From: Paenibacillus plantarum
Lineage (GTDB): Bacteria > Bacillota > Bacilli > Paenibacillales > NBRC-103111
Assembly: GCF_013141695.1 (NCBI RefSeq)
Contig: NZ_WHNY01000018.1
Span: forward strand, 19,668 to 83,667
DNA: 64,000 nucleotides
Direction: 5' to 3'
This document shows positions 38,955 through 48,226 of this stretch, one piece after another (position 1 is the first letter of the stretch; each line of letters starts with the position of its first letter). Below the pieces are notes generated by a model that saw only the letters and a program-made list of their open reading frames with translations, had not been told where the DNA came from and ran no database searches. Made by a program: the position numbers and the translations under genes.

Positions 38955-41462
38955 GTGTTTAGGTTGTCACGAGAGCAATTTGAACGTCTAGTCAAAAGAT
39001 TGGAAGAAGAGGCCAAGAAAGCACCGAAGTTATATCTGCTTCGCGTATTTTCTCTCGTAGGACTTGGATTCGCCTATATTATAGTGATTATGGGGCTGCT
39101 GCTTGTGTTATCGTTATTACTGCTTACCGTGCTTCTAAAAAGTCCCCTTCTACTATTTAAGTTAGGCGTTCCATTGATTGCAGTGATTTGGATGATTTTA
39201 CGATCGCTTAAAGTCAAATTCCATGCCCCTGAGGGGATTGCAATGACGCAGCGAAATGCACCACTATTGATGCAAGAAGTGAAATCATTAAACAGGATAG
39301 CAAAAAGCATCAAAATCCATAACGTATTGTTGACCAATGAGTTTAATGCATCAGTTGTTCAAATTCCGCGTCTAGGCTTGTTTGGATGGCATAGGAACTA
39401 CTTAATTATTGGTTTGCCTCTCATGCAGGCATTGTCCCGGGAACAGTTTCGTGCGGTTCTCGCGCATGAATTAGGGCATTTGTCGCGTGCTCATTCCAAA
39501 TTTCACGGTTGGATCTACCGTGTACGAAGAACATGGAATCAGTTGATGGAGCAGTTCTCGGAAAAGAAGCAAGGATGGAGCTTTCTATTTAAAGCTTTTA
39601 TTCGGTGGTATGCACCCAAATTAAATGCTTATACCTTTGTTTTAGCCAGAGAGAATGAATACGAAGCGGATCGATTTGCAGCACAATTAACAAGTCCAGC
39701 GGCTATGGCGGATGCTTTGGTACATATCTCAATTCAACATCGAAATCTAGAAAATTATTTTTGGAATTCAATGGATAAACGTGCGATTGAGGAGGAAGAA
39801 CCACCTCTCGTTTATCAGGAGATGCATCGTTTTTTCCGTGAGCCACAGGATAAGGCGGACACAAGGCGATGGCTGAATGAAGTGCTTCAAATTGAAACCG
39901 GCTATGTCGATACGCATCCATCATTGAAGGATCGTTTGCGTTCGATTGGCCAGCAGGCTGAACCGCCCGTGTTAAGTGATATTTCATCGGCGGAAGCCCT
40001 CTTGGGGGATGCCTTAGATTCCCTGACGGATCAATTCAGCCAACAATGGAAAATGAATGTTCGCAAATCTTGGACAGAGCGGTTCCATTACTATCAGCAA
40101 ATAAAAGAACATCTCGAGCGTGTCAAATACGATAAAAGGAAAGATATGACGCTCCATCAGGTATGGGAAATTGCACAAATGACGAATCAATTGTATGGAG
40201 AAACCGATGCTCTGCCCATCTACCAATATCTCATTGGGCGTGATCCTCAGTTTGCTCCGGCTTATGCGGAAATGGGGGCCGCCCTTCTCATTACGGATGA
40301 AGAGGAGCAGCATCCACTTGGTGTTGAAGCCTTGAGGAAAGCGATGGAATTAGACCATGCCTTCACATTCGCAAGTTGTCGGCAATTGATTGCTTATTAC
40401 GCCAAGCTGGGCAAAGAAGATAAAGTGAAGGAATATGTCGCCTATGGTCAGCAGTACGCGGAACGAGTCCAACTAGCGAACGCAGAGCGAGCGCAAGTCC
40501 GACATACAGATACGTTTATCCCTCATGAGTTATCAGAGCAGTTCATCATAAGGATTAAGAAAGAGCTTCAACTGTATCCGATTATTAAAGAGGCGTATTT
40601 GGTTCGGAAGAAAGTCGAATATTTCCCTGAGAAAAATCATTACATCCTTATGCTCAAAGTTAAACGGCCCTTATTGGGGAATAAGAAGGCATTTTATAGT
40701 AGTGTTGCGCAAAAAGTCGGGGAAGATAAGATCTTGCCTGCAGATACGAACGTCATTTGTTTAAATTTACACAAGCGTTTTGCCAGAGTAGCTAGGAATA
40801 CATATAAACAATATGAAAGCCGTTTATTTGGGAAACAACGAGGAAGCAGCACATTATACCCAGTGAACGCATATCAAGGCATGTTGTCCGGCATGCTTAA
40901 CAAGTCCGTTCGTCAGGGTAACATGGGCAAAGTACGGCTATTGCTTGCAATTGGAGCCAATCCGAATCGTATCAAAAACAACGAAGCTCCTCTAACCATC
41001 GCAGCAAGTGAAGGAAAGATGGACATGATGCAAACCTTACTTTCGGCCAACGCACAGATTAATTTAACAAATGCCGATGGGAATACGGCCTTATTCTGGG
41101 CTGCTTATCATAACCGAATAGCGGCAGTAGAGTTCTTGCTTCAGCATGGAGCAGATACGAACATTCGATTTATATCAGGAAGGTCTGTTCTTTCGGCCGT
41201 TTGTATGCACGGGTATGACCGCATGCTCCGGATTTTGCTTGAACATGGCGCAAAGCCGATCTTTACGTGCTATGACGGTGGGGAAACCCCTTTAATGGTG
41301 GCCACTTATAATGGGCGGTACACATGCGTACAACAATTGCTGAATGTGCAAGCAGATCCGAATATTCGTGATAACAGGGGAAATACGGCGTTAAGCTATG
41401 CTCAGGAATACGGATTTAAAGAAATAGCAGGCCTGCTTAGACAATATGGCGCTGTACTTTAG
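38955..41462 (+). CDS. M48-family membrane metallopeptidase with TPR-like region and C-terminal ankyrin repeats
   Basis: About 835 residues. Two hydrophobic segments lie near residues 28-60 and 68-82. The zinc motif HELGH is at 171-175, and the third ligand is in ENEYEADRFA near 235, as in HtpX/Ste24-type M48 peptidases. Residues about 420-505 look TPR-like (YLIGRDPQFAPAYAEMGAAL). Residues about 645-835 form about five ankyrin repeats (GNTALFWAAYHNRIAAVEFLLQHGADTN). The start is uncertain: GTG 38955 or TTG 38964 lack a good site, while a strong AAAGGAG at 38893-38899 serves only short frames. It precedes two TerD-type genes on the same strand, suggesting a stress-response or quality-control module. 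Confidence 0.85.
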   Translation: MFRLSREQFERLVKRLEEEAKKAPKLYLLRVFSLVGLGFAYIIVIMGLLLVLSLLLLTVLLKSPLLLFKLGVPLIAVIWMILRSLKVKFHAPEGIAMTQRNAPLLMQEVKSLNRIAKSIKIHNVLLTNEFNASVVQIPRLGLFGWHRNYLIIGLPLMQALSREQFRAVLAHELGHLSRAHSKFHGWIYRVRRTWNQLMEQFSEKKQGWSFLFKAFIRWYAPKLNAYTFVLARENEYEADRFAAQLTSPAAMADALVHISIQHRNLENYFWNSMDKRAIEEEEPPLVYQEMHRFFREPQDKADTRRWLNEVLQIETGYVDTHPSLKDRLRSIGQQAEPPVLSDISSAEALLGDALDSLTDQFSQQWKMNVRKSWTERFHYYQQIKEHLERVKYDKRKDMTLHQVWEIAQMTNQLYGETDALPIYQYLIGRDPQFAPAYAEMGAALLITDEEEQHPLGVEALRKAMELDHAFTFASCRQLIAYYAKLGKEDKVKEYVAYGQQYAERVQLANAERAQVRHTDTFIPHELSEQFIIRIKKELQLYPIIKEAYLVRKKVEYFPEKNHYILMLKVKRPLLGNKKAFYSSVAQKVGEDKILPADTNVICLNLHKRFARVARNTYKQYESRLFGKQRGSSTLYPVNAYQGMLSGMLNKSVRQGNMGKVRLLLAIGANPNRIKNNEAPLTIAASEGKMDMMQTLLSANAQINLTNADGNTALFWAAYHNRIAAVEFLLQHGADTNIRFISGRSVLSAVCMHGYDRMLRILLEHGAKPIFTCYDGGETPLMVATYNGRYTCVQQLLNVQADPNIRDNRGNTALSYAQEYGFKEIAGLLRQYGAVL

Positions 41463-41473
41463 GAGTCGAATCA

Positions 41474-41503
41474 TTGCGATTTATGTAACCAAACCTATAT
41501 ACT
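41474..41503 (+). promoter_or_regulatory. Possible internal promoter before terD
   Basis: TTGCGA (41474-41479), an 18-bp spacer and TATACT (41498-41503), within the 97-bp gap after the M48-ankyrin gene. Confidence 0.5.
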
Positions 41504-41559
41504 AACTGTATGGGCCGATAATGCCCTGTCCATTATTTGATCTGAAAGGTGAGATAACC

Positions 41560-42135
41560 ATGTCGATTGATTTATCCAAAGGTCAACGCATTGACCTAAC
41601 CAAAACCAACCCAGGTCTTACCAAAATCATTGTAGGACTTGGCTGGGATACCAATAGATATAATGGCGGTGGAGATTTCGATCTCGATGCTTCTGCGTTT
41701 CTTCTTCATGAAGATGGCAAAGCCAAATCAGCAGCAGATTTTGTTTTTTATAACAACCTTAAGGCTTATGACGGCGCGGTTGTTCACACGGGGGACAATC
41801 GTACGGGTGAAGGTGACGGCGATGATGAGCAGATTTTGATCGATTTTGCCAAAGTCCCTGCCGCGATCTCTCGTATCGGTATTACCGTTACGATTCATGA
41901 TGCACAGCAACGTTCTCAAAATTTTGGACAAGTGAGCCACGCTTTCGTAAGGGTAGTGAATGAAGCGAATCAGAATGAGATTCTTCGTTATGATTTAGGT
42001 GAAGACTTCTCCATTGAAACAGCGGTCGTCTTCTGTGAGTTCTATCGTCACGGAAGCGATTGGAAATTCCAAGCGGTAGGTAGTGGTTTCTCAGGTGGTT
42101 TGGCTGCGCTAGTTACGAACTATGGCTTGAGCTAG
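41560..42135 (+). CDS. terD: TerD-family calcium-binding stress protein
   Basis: A 191-residue TerD protein, a class tied to tellurite resistance, phage inhibition and general stress. It is complete: [65 protein letters not shown] with the acidic calcium-binding residues, and the C-terminal [31 protein letters not shown] lies 7 bp before ATG 41560; the frame upstream to 41521 is unsupported. It lies 97 bp after the M48-ankyrin gene and 80 bp before the second Ter gene. Confidence 0.95.
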   Translation: MSIDLSKGQRIDLTKTNPGLTKIIVGLGWDTNRYNGGGDFDLDASAFLLHEDGKAKSAADFVFYNNLKAYDGAVVHTGDNRTGEGDGDDEQILIDFAKVPAAISRIGITVTIHDAQQRSQNFGQVSHAFVRVVNEANQNEILRYDLGEDFSIETAVVFCEFYRHGSDWKFQAVGSGFSGGLAALVTNYGLS

Positions 42136-42214
42136 AGGTTGGCTTGTAAAGGGTGGTTGCCTTCTGGTTGCCACCTTTCTGTTTACATCTTTTACGAAGA
42201 AGGGTGAAGTCAAC

Positions 42215-43447
42215 ATGACCGTCGTTGCTGTAATCAAAGGACAAAAGGTGGATGTAACGAAAGTGCATGCATCGCTTTCCAATCTAACTGTTTTTATCGG
42301 TTGGCAGGCTCCCAATCACATTGAGCTCGATACTTCGGCCTTTTTACTTGCACAGAACAGTAAGGTTCGTGGTGATGAAGATCTTATCTTTTACGGAAAT
42401 CCGAGCAATAGCTTTATGACATACATCGAGAAGCAGGCAAATGAAAGACAATTGAATATTGATCTGAAACGAGTGTTGACTGACGTTGAACGGATTGCTT
42501 TTACACTTACGATCTATGAAAGTGAAGCGAGGCGTCAAAATTTTAGTGCGGTCAGCAGCGTCAATCTCCGTTTCGTGAATCAAGCCTCAGGGCAAGAAAT
42601 ACTTCGTTATGACTTAGGCAATCAGTTCTCCGTAGAATCGGCCATTGTTATAGGAGAATTATATAGATACAACGGGGAGTGGAAGTTCAGTGCAATCGGT
42701 GCTGGATACGCTGGAGGGCTTAAAGCGCTATGTGCCAGTTATGGTGTTGTTGTAGAAAATGAGCAGCCAACGTTGAAAGCTCCAGAAATTCAGATCGCGC
42801 CCCCGGAACCGAAACCGAAACCGGAAAATGGACCACAGATTAATCTTTCCAAAATTGTATTAACGAAAAAGGGAGATAAGATCAACCTCGAGAAGAAGTC
42901 GGGCGGTCTAGGGGAAATCTTAATTAACCTGAATTGGAATCAACAACCGGCAAGCAACCGTGGCTTCTGGGGGGAATCATCTAGCGGAATCGATCTTGAT
43001 TTAGCTTGTCTGTATGAACTTAAAGATGGCAGAAAAGGATTAATTCAGGCACTAGGCAATTCATTTGGATCGCTTACGCGTGAACCTTATATCGCTCTTG
43101 ATGGTGATGATCGAACAGGTTCAGTTAAAACCGGAGAGAACATTCGCATTAATGGAACCAAGCTGGCCAATTTCAAGCGGATTCTGATTTTCACCTTCAT
43201 TTACGAGGGTGTATCGAAATGGTCTGAGGCGGATGGCATCGTCACAATTAAGCAAAATGGCGGACCTGACATCATTGTTAATCTGGATGAGCATGATAAC
43301 GATCTCCGGATGTGTGCCATCGCTATGATTCAGAATGTGAAGGATGAAACGTTAAGTATTGAGCGAATTGTTCGGCATTTTCAGGGGCATCAAGAGCTGG
43401 ATAAGGCCTATAACTGGGGTTTAAGTTGGGTCAGAGCGAGCAAGTAG
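42215..43447 (+). CDS. TerD-TerA-like fusion protein
   Basis: A 410-residue protein with two Ter-type domains joined by a Pro/Lys linker (PPEPKPKPE near residue 195). The N-terminal domain (1-180) resembles TerD, but the acidic FDLDAS motif is reduced to IELDTS and the [13 protein letters not shown] loop is missing, so its calcium site is probably lost. The C-terminal domain (about 205-410) is TerA-like, with GIDLDLACLYELKDG and DGDDRTG retained. AAGGGTG precedes ATG. Such fusions probably act as scaffolds with the free TerD protein; that is inference. Confidence 0.9.
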   Translation: MTVVAVIKGQKVDVTKVHASLSNLTVFIGWQAPNHIELDTSAFLLAQNSKVRGDEDLIFYGNPSNSFMTYIEKQANERQLNIDLKRVLTDVERIAFTLTIYESEARRQNFSAVSSVNLRFVNQASGQEILRYDLGNQFSVESAIVIGELYRYNGEWKFSAIGAGYAGGLKALCASYGVVVENEQPTLKAPEIQIAPPEPKPKPENGPQINLSKIVLTKKGDKINLEKKSGGLGEILINLNWNQQPASNRGFWGESSSGIDLDLACLYELKDGRKGLIQALGNSFGSLTREPYIALDGDDRTGSVKTGENIRINGTKLANFKRILIFTFIYEGVSKWSEADGIVTIKQNGGPDIIVNLDEHDNDLRMCAIAMIQNVKDETLSIERIVRHFQGHQELDKAYNWGLSWVRASK

Positions 43448-43480
43448 CGCAATTAGGTTGTCGTTGCAGGAGGTTAGGCT

Positions 43481-44026
43481 ATGTTAGAATTCTCTTTTGA
43501 AATCATGTCAGATTCTAATATTAACATCGAATATATCTATGGCAGCGAACTGTTCAAGTTAAATCTTTTTCTGAAAAATGGTTCTTGGACCATCCACCCC
43601 TTCGACGGAATGCTCCTTCAAAATCGAGAATTATGCAAACTCGTCATCATTGACTTATTCAAAAATAAATATTTTCAAATCATGCTGGCGAAAGAGAATA
43701 TTGCTTTGTCGAGTTTACGAACATCGATTGAATTGGAGCCATCGAGAGAGGCTGAGGCATCTAATCCTGCTGAGCGTAGAGGGGGCAGATGGGATGATCC
43801 GATTGATCAAACAGAAGAATTCATTGGCAATCATTCCATTGAGGAAATTATCCAAATCGAGCATGATTTACTTGAGCAAAGAGTTACCTTTTACGGAGAT
43901 TTGTTGAAGAAAATGTTCATGGATAACTATGGTCCTGGAGATTATGAGTTTGATAAGGTGCAGTCCCTGGTCCGTATATTCAAGGAGTCACAAGGTAAGA
44001 TGATCGAGCTTACGAATACCAAGTAG
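43481..44026 (+). CDS. Uncharacterised protein of the ter operon
   Basis: A 181-residue soluble protein with no motif I recognise. The N-terminal half is beta-rich and hydrophobic (INIEYIYGSELFKLNLFLKNGSW), a charged disordered middle (about 88-112) follows, and the C-terminus is helical with possible coiled coil (EEIIQIEHDLLEQRVTFYGDLLKKM). AGGAGG precedes ATG by 9 bp, and it begins 33 bp after the TerD-TerA gene, so it belongs to the same transcript, which ends at the following terminator. Confidence 0.75.
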   Translation: MLEFSFEIMSDSNINIEYIYGSELFKLNLFLKNGSWTIHPFDGMLLQNRELCKLVIIDLFKNKYFQIMLAKENIALSSLRTSIELEPSREAEASNPAERRGGRWDDPIDQTEEFIGNHSIEEIIQIEHDLLEQRVTFYGDLLKKMFMDNYGPGDYEFDKVQSLVRIFKESQGKMIELTNTK

Positions 44027-44045
44027 TCGATAGGGATTACTGAGC

Positions 44046-44092
44046 AATAGACCTCACCTGCCAACGAAGTGGCCAAGGAGGTCTATTTTTTC
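44046..44092 (+). terminator. Terminator of the M48-ter operon
   Basis: AATAGACCTC (44046-44055) pairs with GAGGTCTATT (44078-44087), followed by a T run. The next 330 bp, up to the lyase gene, hold no supported gene or known riboswitch. Confidence 0.85.
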
Positions 44093-44424
44093 GTGTTTTT
44101 ATTGCCTTTTCCATGCGAGATCAAGAAAAGAGAAGTGGAGTCAAAAATGTCATATATCTGCCAAATGGCTTCCTGCAAGGGATTTCATTGTTGAAAAAAT
44201 GTCTAATAGACGGCGTAGCCCGTCAAGTCCTACAGTTAGTACACGGGCCAATTGAGCTGTACAGGTCATCGAGATGGATTCTGTTTGTCGGGGAGGGGAA
44301 GAAGGAGTAGTTCTGACCGAAGGCAGCAAGTGATTCTTAGGATATGCAAAATCTTGCACGATGAGGAATTACCGAGAGCATGCACAATCCTCTCATAGCT
44401 CGAACAGAAGGAGTGAAAATAACA

Positions 44425-47400
44425 ATGCGTACTAACAGACAATGGAAAAAAGTCGTTTCGTTACTTCTTGCAAGCGCTCTTTTAATACCGAACGGGTTAG
44501 TGGCATCCGCCGCTGTTGGTAACAATGGGGCCGAACTCGATAGTGTTTATTATAGTGATTTCGGTGATACGGTCGCGCCGGACCCGGTTAATTGGGGATT
44601 TGTAACAGCGAATGCTACGGTATCGATTAATACATATGAAGTGGTGGGGAATAACACCCCGATGCTGCAGTTCACCCAGACGAACCAAAGCGGGGGGCGC
44701 GTAGCGACCAAGACCTTCGGTACTTCGGTTAAAGGCAGCCAAATTCTCGTTGAATTTGATTGGTATCCTGGCAAGGTGAATGATAAAGCCGCTAGCAATC
44801 CTAGTGAAAACGGTGGCGAGTTCAAGATTCTCGATAGCACTGGCAATACGGTATTTACGGTAAACAACACGAACAATGCACCTTTGCAATATTTTGCAGG
44901 AAAGCAGCCTGCCGCTAGTACGGGTATTACGAATCCGCAAGCGTGGTATAAGGTAGGGATTAATCTTGATGTGGAAAATGAGGTCGTCAAATTTAAGCTA
45001 ACCGATAAAGCTGCGGGTACAAGTCAAGAATTTACGTCCTCCCTGAATGGTGTAGCTTTCGACGGTTCAGTCGCTTCGGTTAAATTGGTGGGCATGCGGA
45101 CATCTGGCAATAATATTGCTTGGACGACGTACCTGGATAACTTCGGTGTGTATCACATGCCTATTCCAGAAAATCGAATAACGAAAGTGGATAAATTATC
45201 CTATCATACGGTGTATGTAGATCAAACTACGTCGGATGTCCACTCCATTGGTCTACCGCAATCCGTTAGCGTTACCCTAGCTAATAATAGTAAGATAAAC
45301 GTGCCTGTAAGTTCGTGGGTTAACGTAGGCAAGAGCTGGAATCCCCATGAAGCGGGCGTATACACGTTTAAGGGTGAACTAGCGGTTCCTGCGAGTCTGG
45401 AGAACGGTTTTGGCCGATATGCAACCCAATATGTATACAACCGTCTTACACCGCCAGATACGGCAAGACAGACAGAGTGGCTGGACAGAGGCGTTATCGC
45501 TTTACAATCAAATGAGGGTATATTCGTAAGCTGGCGCCTGCTTGCAGATGAGTATGACCGCGATGTGAAGTTCAATCTTTACCGCAATGGGCAAAAGCTG
45601 AATACGTCACTATTGTCTGTGACCAACTTTGCGGACACGGCTGGTGTTGCCGGGGACACCTATGAAGTGGAGACAGTTGTAAATGGAAAGCCAGTAAAGG
45701 ATAGAGAGAAAACATCAGCAGCAGCTAACGATTATCTTTCGATCCCGATGCAAAAGCCTGAAGGAGGAACTACAGCCACAGGCAGCTACACATATAGTGT
45801 CAATGACGCTGGTGTAGGGGATTTGGATGGAGACGGCGAGTATGAGGTCGTTGTGAAATGGTACCCATCTAACGCTATCGACAGTTCACAGAACGCGATG
45901 ACGGGGCCGACGATTTTTGATGCTTATAAAATGGACGGCACTTTATTGTGGCGGATGAATATGGGGCTTAACCTCACATCTGGCGCGCATTATCATCAAT
46001 TTATCATCGCCGATTATGATGGGGATGGCAAAAGCGAATTCCTCATTAAAACGGCAGATGCAACGACCGTTTATGGGGTTACAGATGGCAAATTTGATAG
46101 CAGCAAGGTAATCAGTGTCATTGGGAATGCGGCGGACAATGGCAAATGGGTAAATGAGTTCGGCCATATTTTCGGGGGGCCGGAGTACATTTCCGTCTTC
46201 AAGGGTGAAACGGGTAAGGAGATCGACACCATTGATTATGCATTCCCGCTGGGGGATGTGGCTTCATGGGGAGACACTTGGCATAACCGTTCGGACCGTT
46301 TCCTTGCAGGATTAGCTTATTTGGACGGTAAGAAGCCAAGCGCCATCTATGGCAGAGGCTACTACGAACGGACGACGTATGTGGCCTATAGCTTAGTGCA
46401 TGGCAAGCTCAAAGAAGAGTGGACCTTCGACTCCGCCCAAGCGGGTAGAGGGGCAGGTTTAGGCTTCCACAATGTGGCCACGGCGGATGTTGATAATGAT
46501 GGTTTTGACGAAATTATCGCAGGATCGTTGACCCTGGATCAAGACGGAACCATCCTTTATGAAATGGATGGCGAGATGCAGCGTGAACAGGGTTCACATG
46601 GCGACGCGCTTCATGTAGGGGCATTTGATCCAGCTCGTGAAGGTTTGCAGGTCATGGCGGTACATGAAGTTCCTTCTGTAGCATCAGTAGAGCTCCATGA
46701 TGCTGCAACAGGGGAAACACTGATGTCCTACAATGGTTATGTGGATACAGGACGTGGCTTGGCGGCTAATATTACGGCTAGCCCAGGCTTTGAGTTCTGG
46801 GGCACAGGAGGTACAACGCCAGCATCGGGCGGAGGCATCTACAACGTACAGGGGCAGGTCGAAGCTGATAGCTTTAGAACGGCAGGCGTATCGGTGAACT
46901 TCGCGCTTCACTGGGATGGGGATTTATTAAGTGAATTACTGGATAATACATCCATCTCGAAGTTTAATCCAATGACGAAGAAAGCTGAGCCTATCAAAAG
47001 CTTTGCAGACGTAGTCAGCAACAATGGAACGAAGGCGACTCCGACTTTACAGGCGGATATCCTAGGAGATTGGCGTGAAGAAGTTCTTTTGCCTACAACA
47101 GACAGCTCAGAACTGAGAATCTTCAGTACGACGATTCCTACAGAATATCGGATTTATACGCTCATGCATGACCCGGTATACAGAAACGGGATCGCATGGC
47201 AGAACACGGCGTACAATCAGCCGCCGCATTTAAGCTTCTACCTCGGTGAAGACATCAGAGAGACGGTTCTGGCAGGTGGACTGCAAGCACCTAAAGTCGA
47301 TTATACGGACAAGCACCACGATAAGAAGCCGAAGGATCCAAAAGATCCGAAAGATCCGAAAGATCCGAAAGATCCAAAAGATCCTAAGGACCCAAAAGAC

Positions 47401-47463
47401 CCGAAAGATCCAAAAGATCCTAAGGACCCAAAGGACCCGAAAGATCCAAAAGATCATAAATGA
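44425..47463 (+). CDS. Secreted rhamnogalacturonan lyase (PL11, YesW/YesX-like) with (Lys-Asp-Pro) tail
   Basis: A 1012-residue exported pectin-degrading enzyme. A signal peptide of about 30 residues (LLLASALLIPNGLVASAA) is followed by a jelly-roll carbohydrate-binding-like domain (about 35-240), a bacterial Ig-like domain (about 250-345), and the PL11 catalytic eight-bladed propeller (about 350-960). The latter has calcium-binding repeats such as DLDGDGEYEVVVKW, DYDGDGKSEFLIK and DVDNDGFDEIIAG. The C-terminus is 13 KDP repeats (from residue 970) then KDHK. ATG 44425 has AGAAGGAGTG upstream; the frame before it is unsupported. Monocistronic. Confidence 0.93.
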   Translation: MRTNRQWKKVVSLLLASALLIPNGLVASAAVGNNGAELDSVYYSDFGDTVAPDPVNWGFVTANATVSINTYEVVGNNTPMLQFTQTNQSGGRVATKTFGTSVKGSQILVEFDWYPGKVNDKAASNPSENGGEFKILDSTGNTVFTVNNTNNAPLQYFAGKQPAASTGITNPQAWYKVGINLDVENEVVKFKLTDKAAGTSQEFTSSLNGVAFDGSVASVKLVGMRTSGNNIAWTTYLDNFGVYHMPIPENRITKVDKLSYHTVYVDQTTSDVHSIGLPQSVSVTLANNSKINVPVSSWVNVGKSWNPHEAGVYTFKGELAVPASLENGFGRYATQYVYNRLTPPDTARQTEWLDRGVIALQSNEGIFVSWRLLADEYDRDVKFNLYRNGQKLNTSLLSVTNFADTAGVAGDTYEVETVVNGKPVKDREKTSAAANDYLSIPMQKPEGGTTATGSYTYSVNDAGVGDLDGDGEYEVVVKWYPSNAIDSSQNAMTGPTIFDAYKMDGTLLWRMNMGLNLTSGAHYHQFIIADYDGDGKSEFLIKTADATTVYGVTDGKFDSSKVISVIGNAADNGKWVNEFGHIFGGPEYISVFKGETGKEIDTIDYAFPLGDVASWGDTWHNRSDRFLAGLAYLDGKKPSAIYGRGYYERTTYVAYSLVHGKLKEEWTFDSAQAGRGAGLGFHNVATADVDNDGFDEIIAGSLTLDQDGTILYEMDGEMQREQGSHGDALHVGAFDPAREGLQVMAVHEVPSVASVELHDAATGETLMSYNGYVDTGRGLAANITASPGFEFWGTGGTTPASGGGIYNVQGQVEADSFRTAGVSVNFALHWDGDLLSELLDNTSISKFNPMTKKAEPIKSFADVVSNNGTKATPTLQADILGDWREEVLLPTTDSSELRIFSTTIPTEYRIYTLMHDPVYRNGIAWQNTAYNQPPHLSFYLGEDIRETVLAGGLQAPKVDYTDKHHDKKPKDPKDPKDPKDPKDPKDPKDPKDPKDPKDPKDPKDPKDPKDHK
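47332..47448 (+). repeat. 9-bp tandem repeat coding for 13 x Lys-Asp-Pro
   Basis: Thirteen copies of AARGAYCCN at the 3' end of the lyase gene. Synonymous third-position changes (aaagatccg, aaagatcca, aaagatcct, aaggaccca) occur in blocks, showing internal duplication of longer units. Confidence 0.95.
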
Positions 47464-47466
47464 TGC

Positions 47467-47493
47467 AAAAACCCGCTCATGGAGCGGGTTTTT
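47467..47493 (+). terminator. Terminator of the lyase gene
   Basis: AAAAACCCGCT and AGCGGGTTTTT form a perfect stem around CATGG, four bases after the stop codon. Confidence 0.93.
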
Positions 47494-47582
47494 CTTTCCC
47501 CATAAGTATAGGTATGGATTGCTGAGTTAGATTGATGTGTTGGTGGCTGAAAGTTTCATAAATATATGGTGCCGCAGGCAAA

Positions 47583-47767
47583 TAGATGGATTTTATACAG
47601 TTATATCTCGGGATTTTTCAATCAAAAGCTCATTAGATGGAAAACCTACAGTTAATTTTTACCAATATAGCCTATCTGAACAAAAGAGGTAGTTTTAACT
47701 ACATATTTTACAGGTAAATCGAGTTTTCGAAGAAATTTCTCGTAAATAGCTGTACATTTTCCAGTTA
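47583..47767. repeat. Four-module 185-bp intergenic element, copy B
   Basis: 21-bp modules start at 47583, 47634, 47696 and 47747 (51, 62, 51). Examples are TAGATG-N9-CAGTTA (47583-47603 and 47634-47654) and TAGCTG-N9-CAGTTA (47747-47767). It lies between the convergent lyase gene and the small minus-strand wHTH-like gene. Confidence 0.8.
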
Positions 47768-47840
47768 ATGCACCAACGCCGTCTGAAATCCCGTTCGATA
47801 GAAAGTGCATAACTATGGCCCGTTGCGCCTCTCCCTACCT

Positions 47841-48029
47841 TCACAAACAGAAACTCAACACGACCGTAATATCTTTCTCCGTTAAATCGATATGTCCGTG
47901 TTCGTTTCGGTTCAATTGATACCCGTTCTCTTCGATCCCCTTACATATACGAAATAGCCGATGTTCATCCATTTGGATTAATTTTGCGAAATGTGCTAGA
48001 TACATGGGCTTATCATTTAGAGAAATCAT
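47841..48029 (-). CDS. Short winged-HTH-like protein, possibly a truncated remnant
   Basis: 62 residues (MISLNDKPMYLAHFAKLIQM...NGYQLNRNEHGHIDLTEKDI) resembling the N-terminal MerR-like winged helix of larger Firmicute DNA-binding proteins that continue past this point (the pattern NGY..NRNEHGH..LTEKD is typical). The frame ends directly after the domain, so it may be a decayed copy. The upstream GGTAGGT site is weak. It sits in a repeat-rich gap. Confidence 0.4.
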   Translation of the reverse strand: MISLNDKPMYLAHFAKLIQMDEHRLFRICKGIEENGYQLNRNEHGHIDLTEKDITVVLSFCL

Positions 48030-48186
48030 TTTACCTACCTACTCTCTGTGAGGTTATTTTGCGACTTAGCATTAAATTAACAAGAATAGGTTGAAAAGTA
48101 TCAGGAAAATTGTCGTCGATACATCTCAAATAGGGATTGTTTGGTAGTTTGTCACAAAAGGTGGTCAGGCAGTCAGAGGCGAACGA

Positions 48187-48223
48187 GAAAACAACAAAAG
48201 GCCGCCGCATCATAGCGACAGCC
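48187..48223 (-). terminator. Terminator of the membrane GGDEF gene
   Basis: On the minus strand GGCTGTCGC pairs along 9 bp (with G-U) with GCGGCGGCC around a 6-base loop, followed by TTTTGTTGTTTT. Confidence 0.75.
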
Positions 48224-48226
48224 TAC

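Noticed and set aside
44113..44310. 65-residue frame before the lyase gene
   Set aside because: No ribosome binding site, no family resemblance; the gap looks noncoding.
44095..44424. Riboswitch ahead of the rhamnogalacturonan lyase gene
   Set aside because: Some short stems can be drawn, but no conserved core of a known class and no terminator or antiterminator pair was found.
48031..48213. 60-residue minus-strand frame between the wHTH-like and GGDEF genes
   Set aside because: It overlaps the GGDEF terminator and lacks a ribosome binding site.
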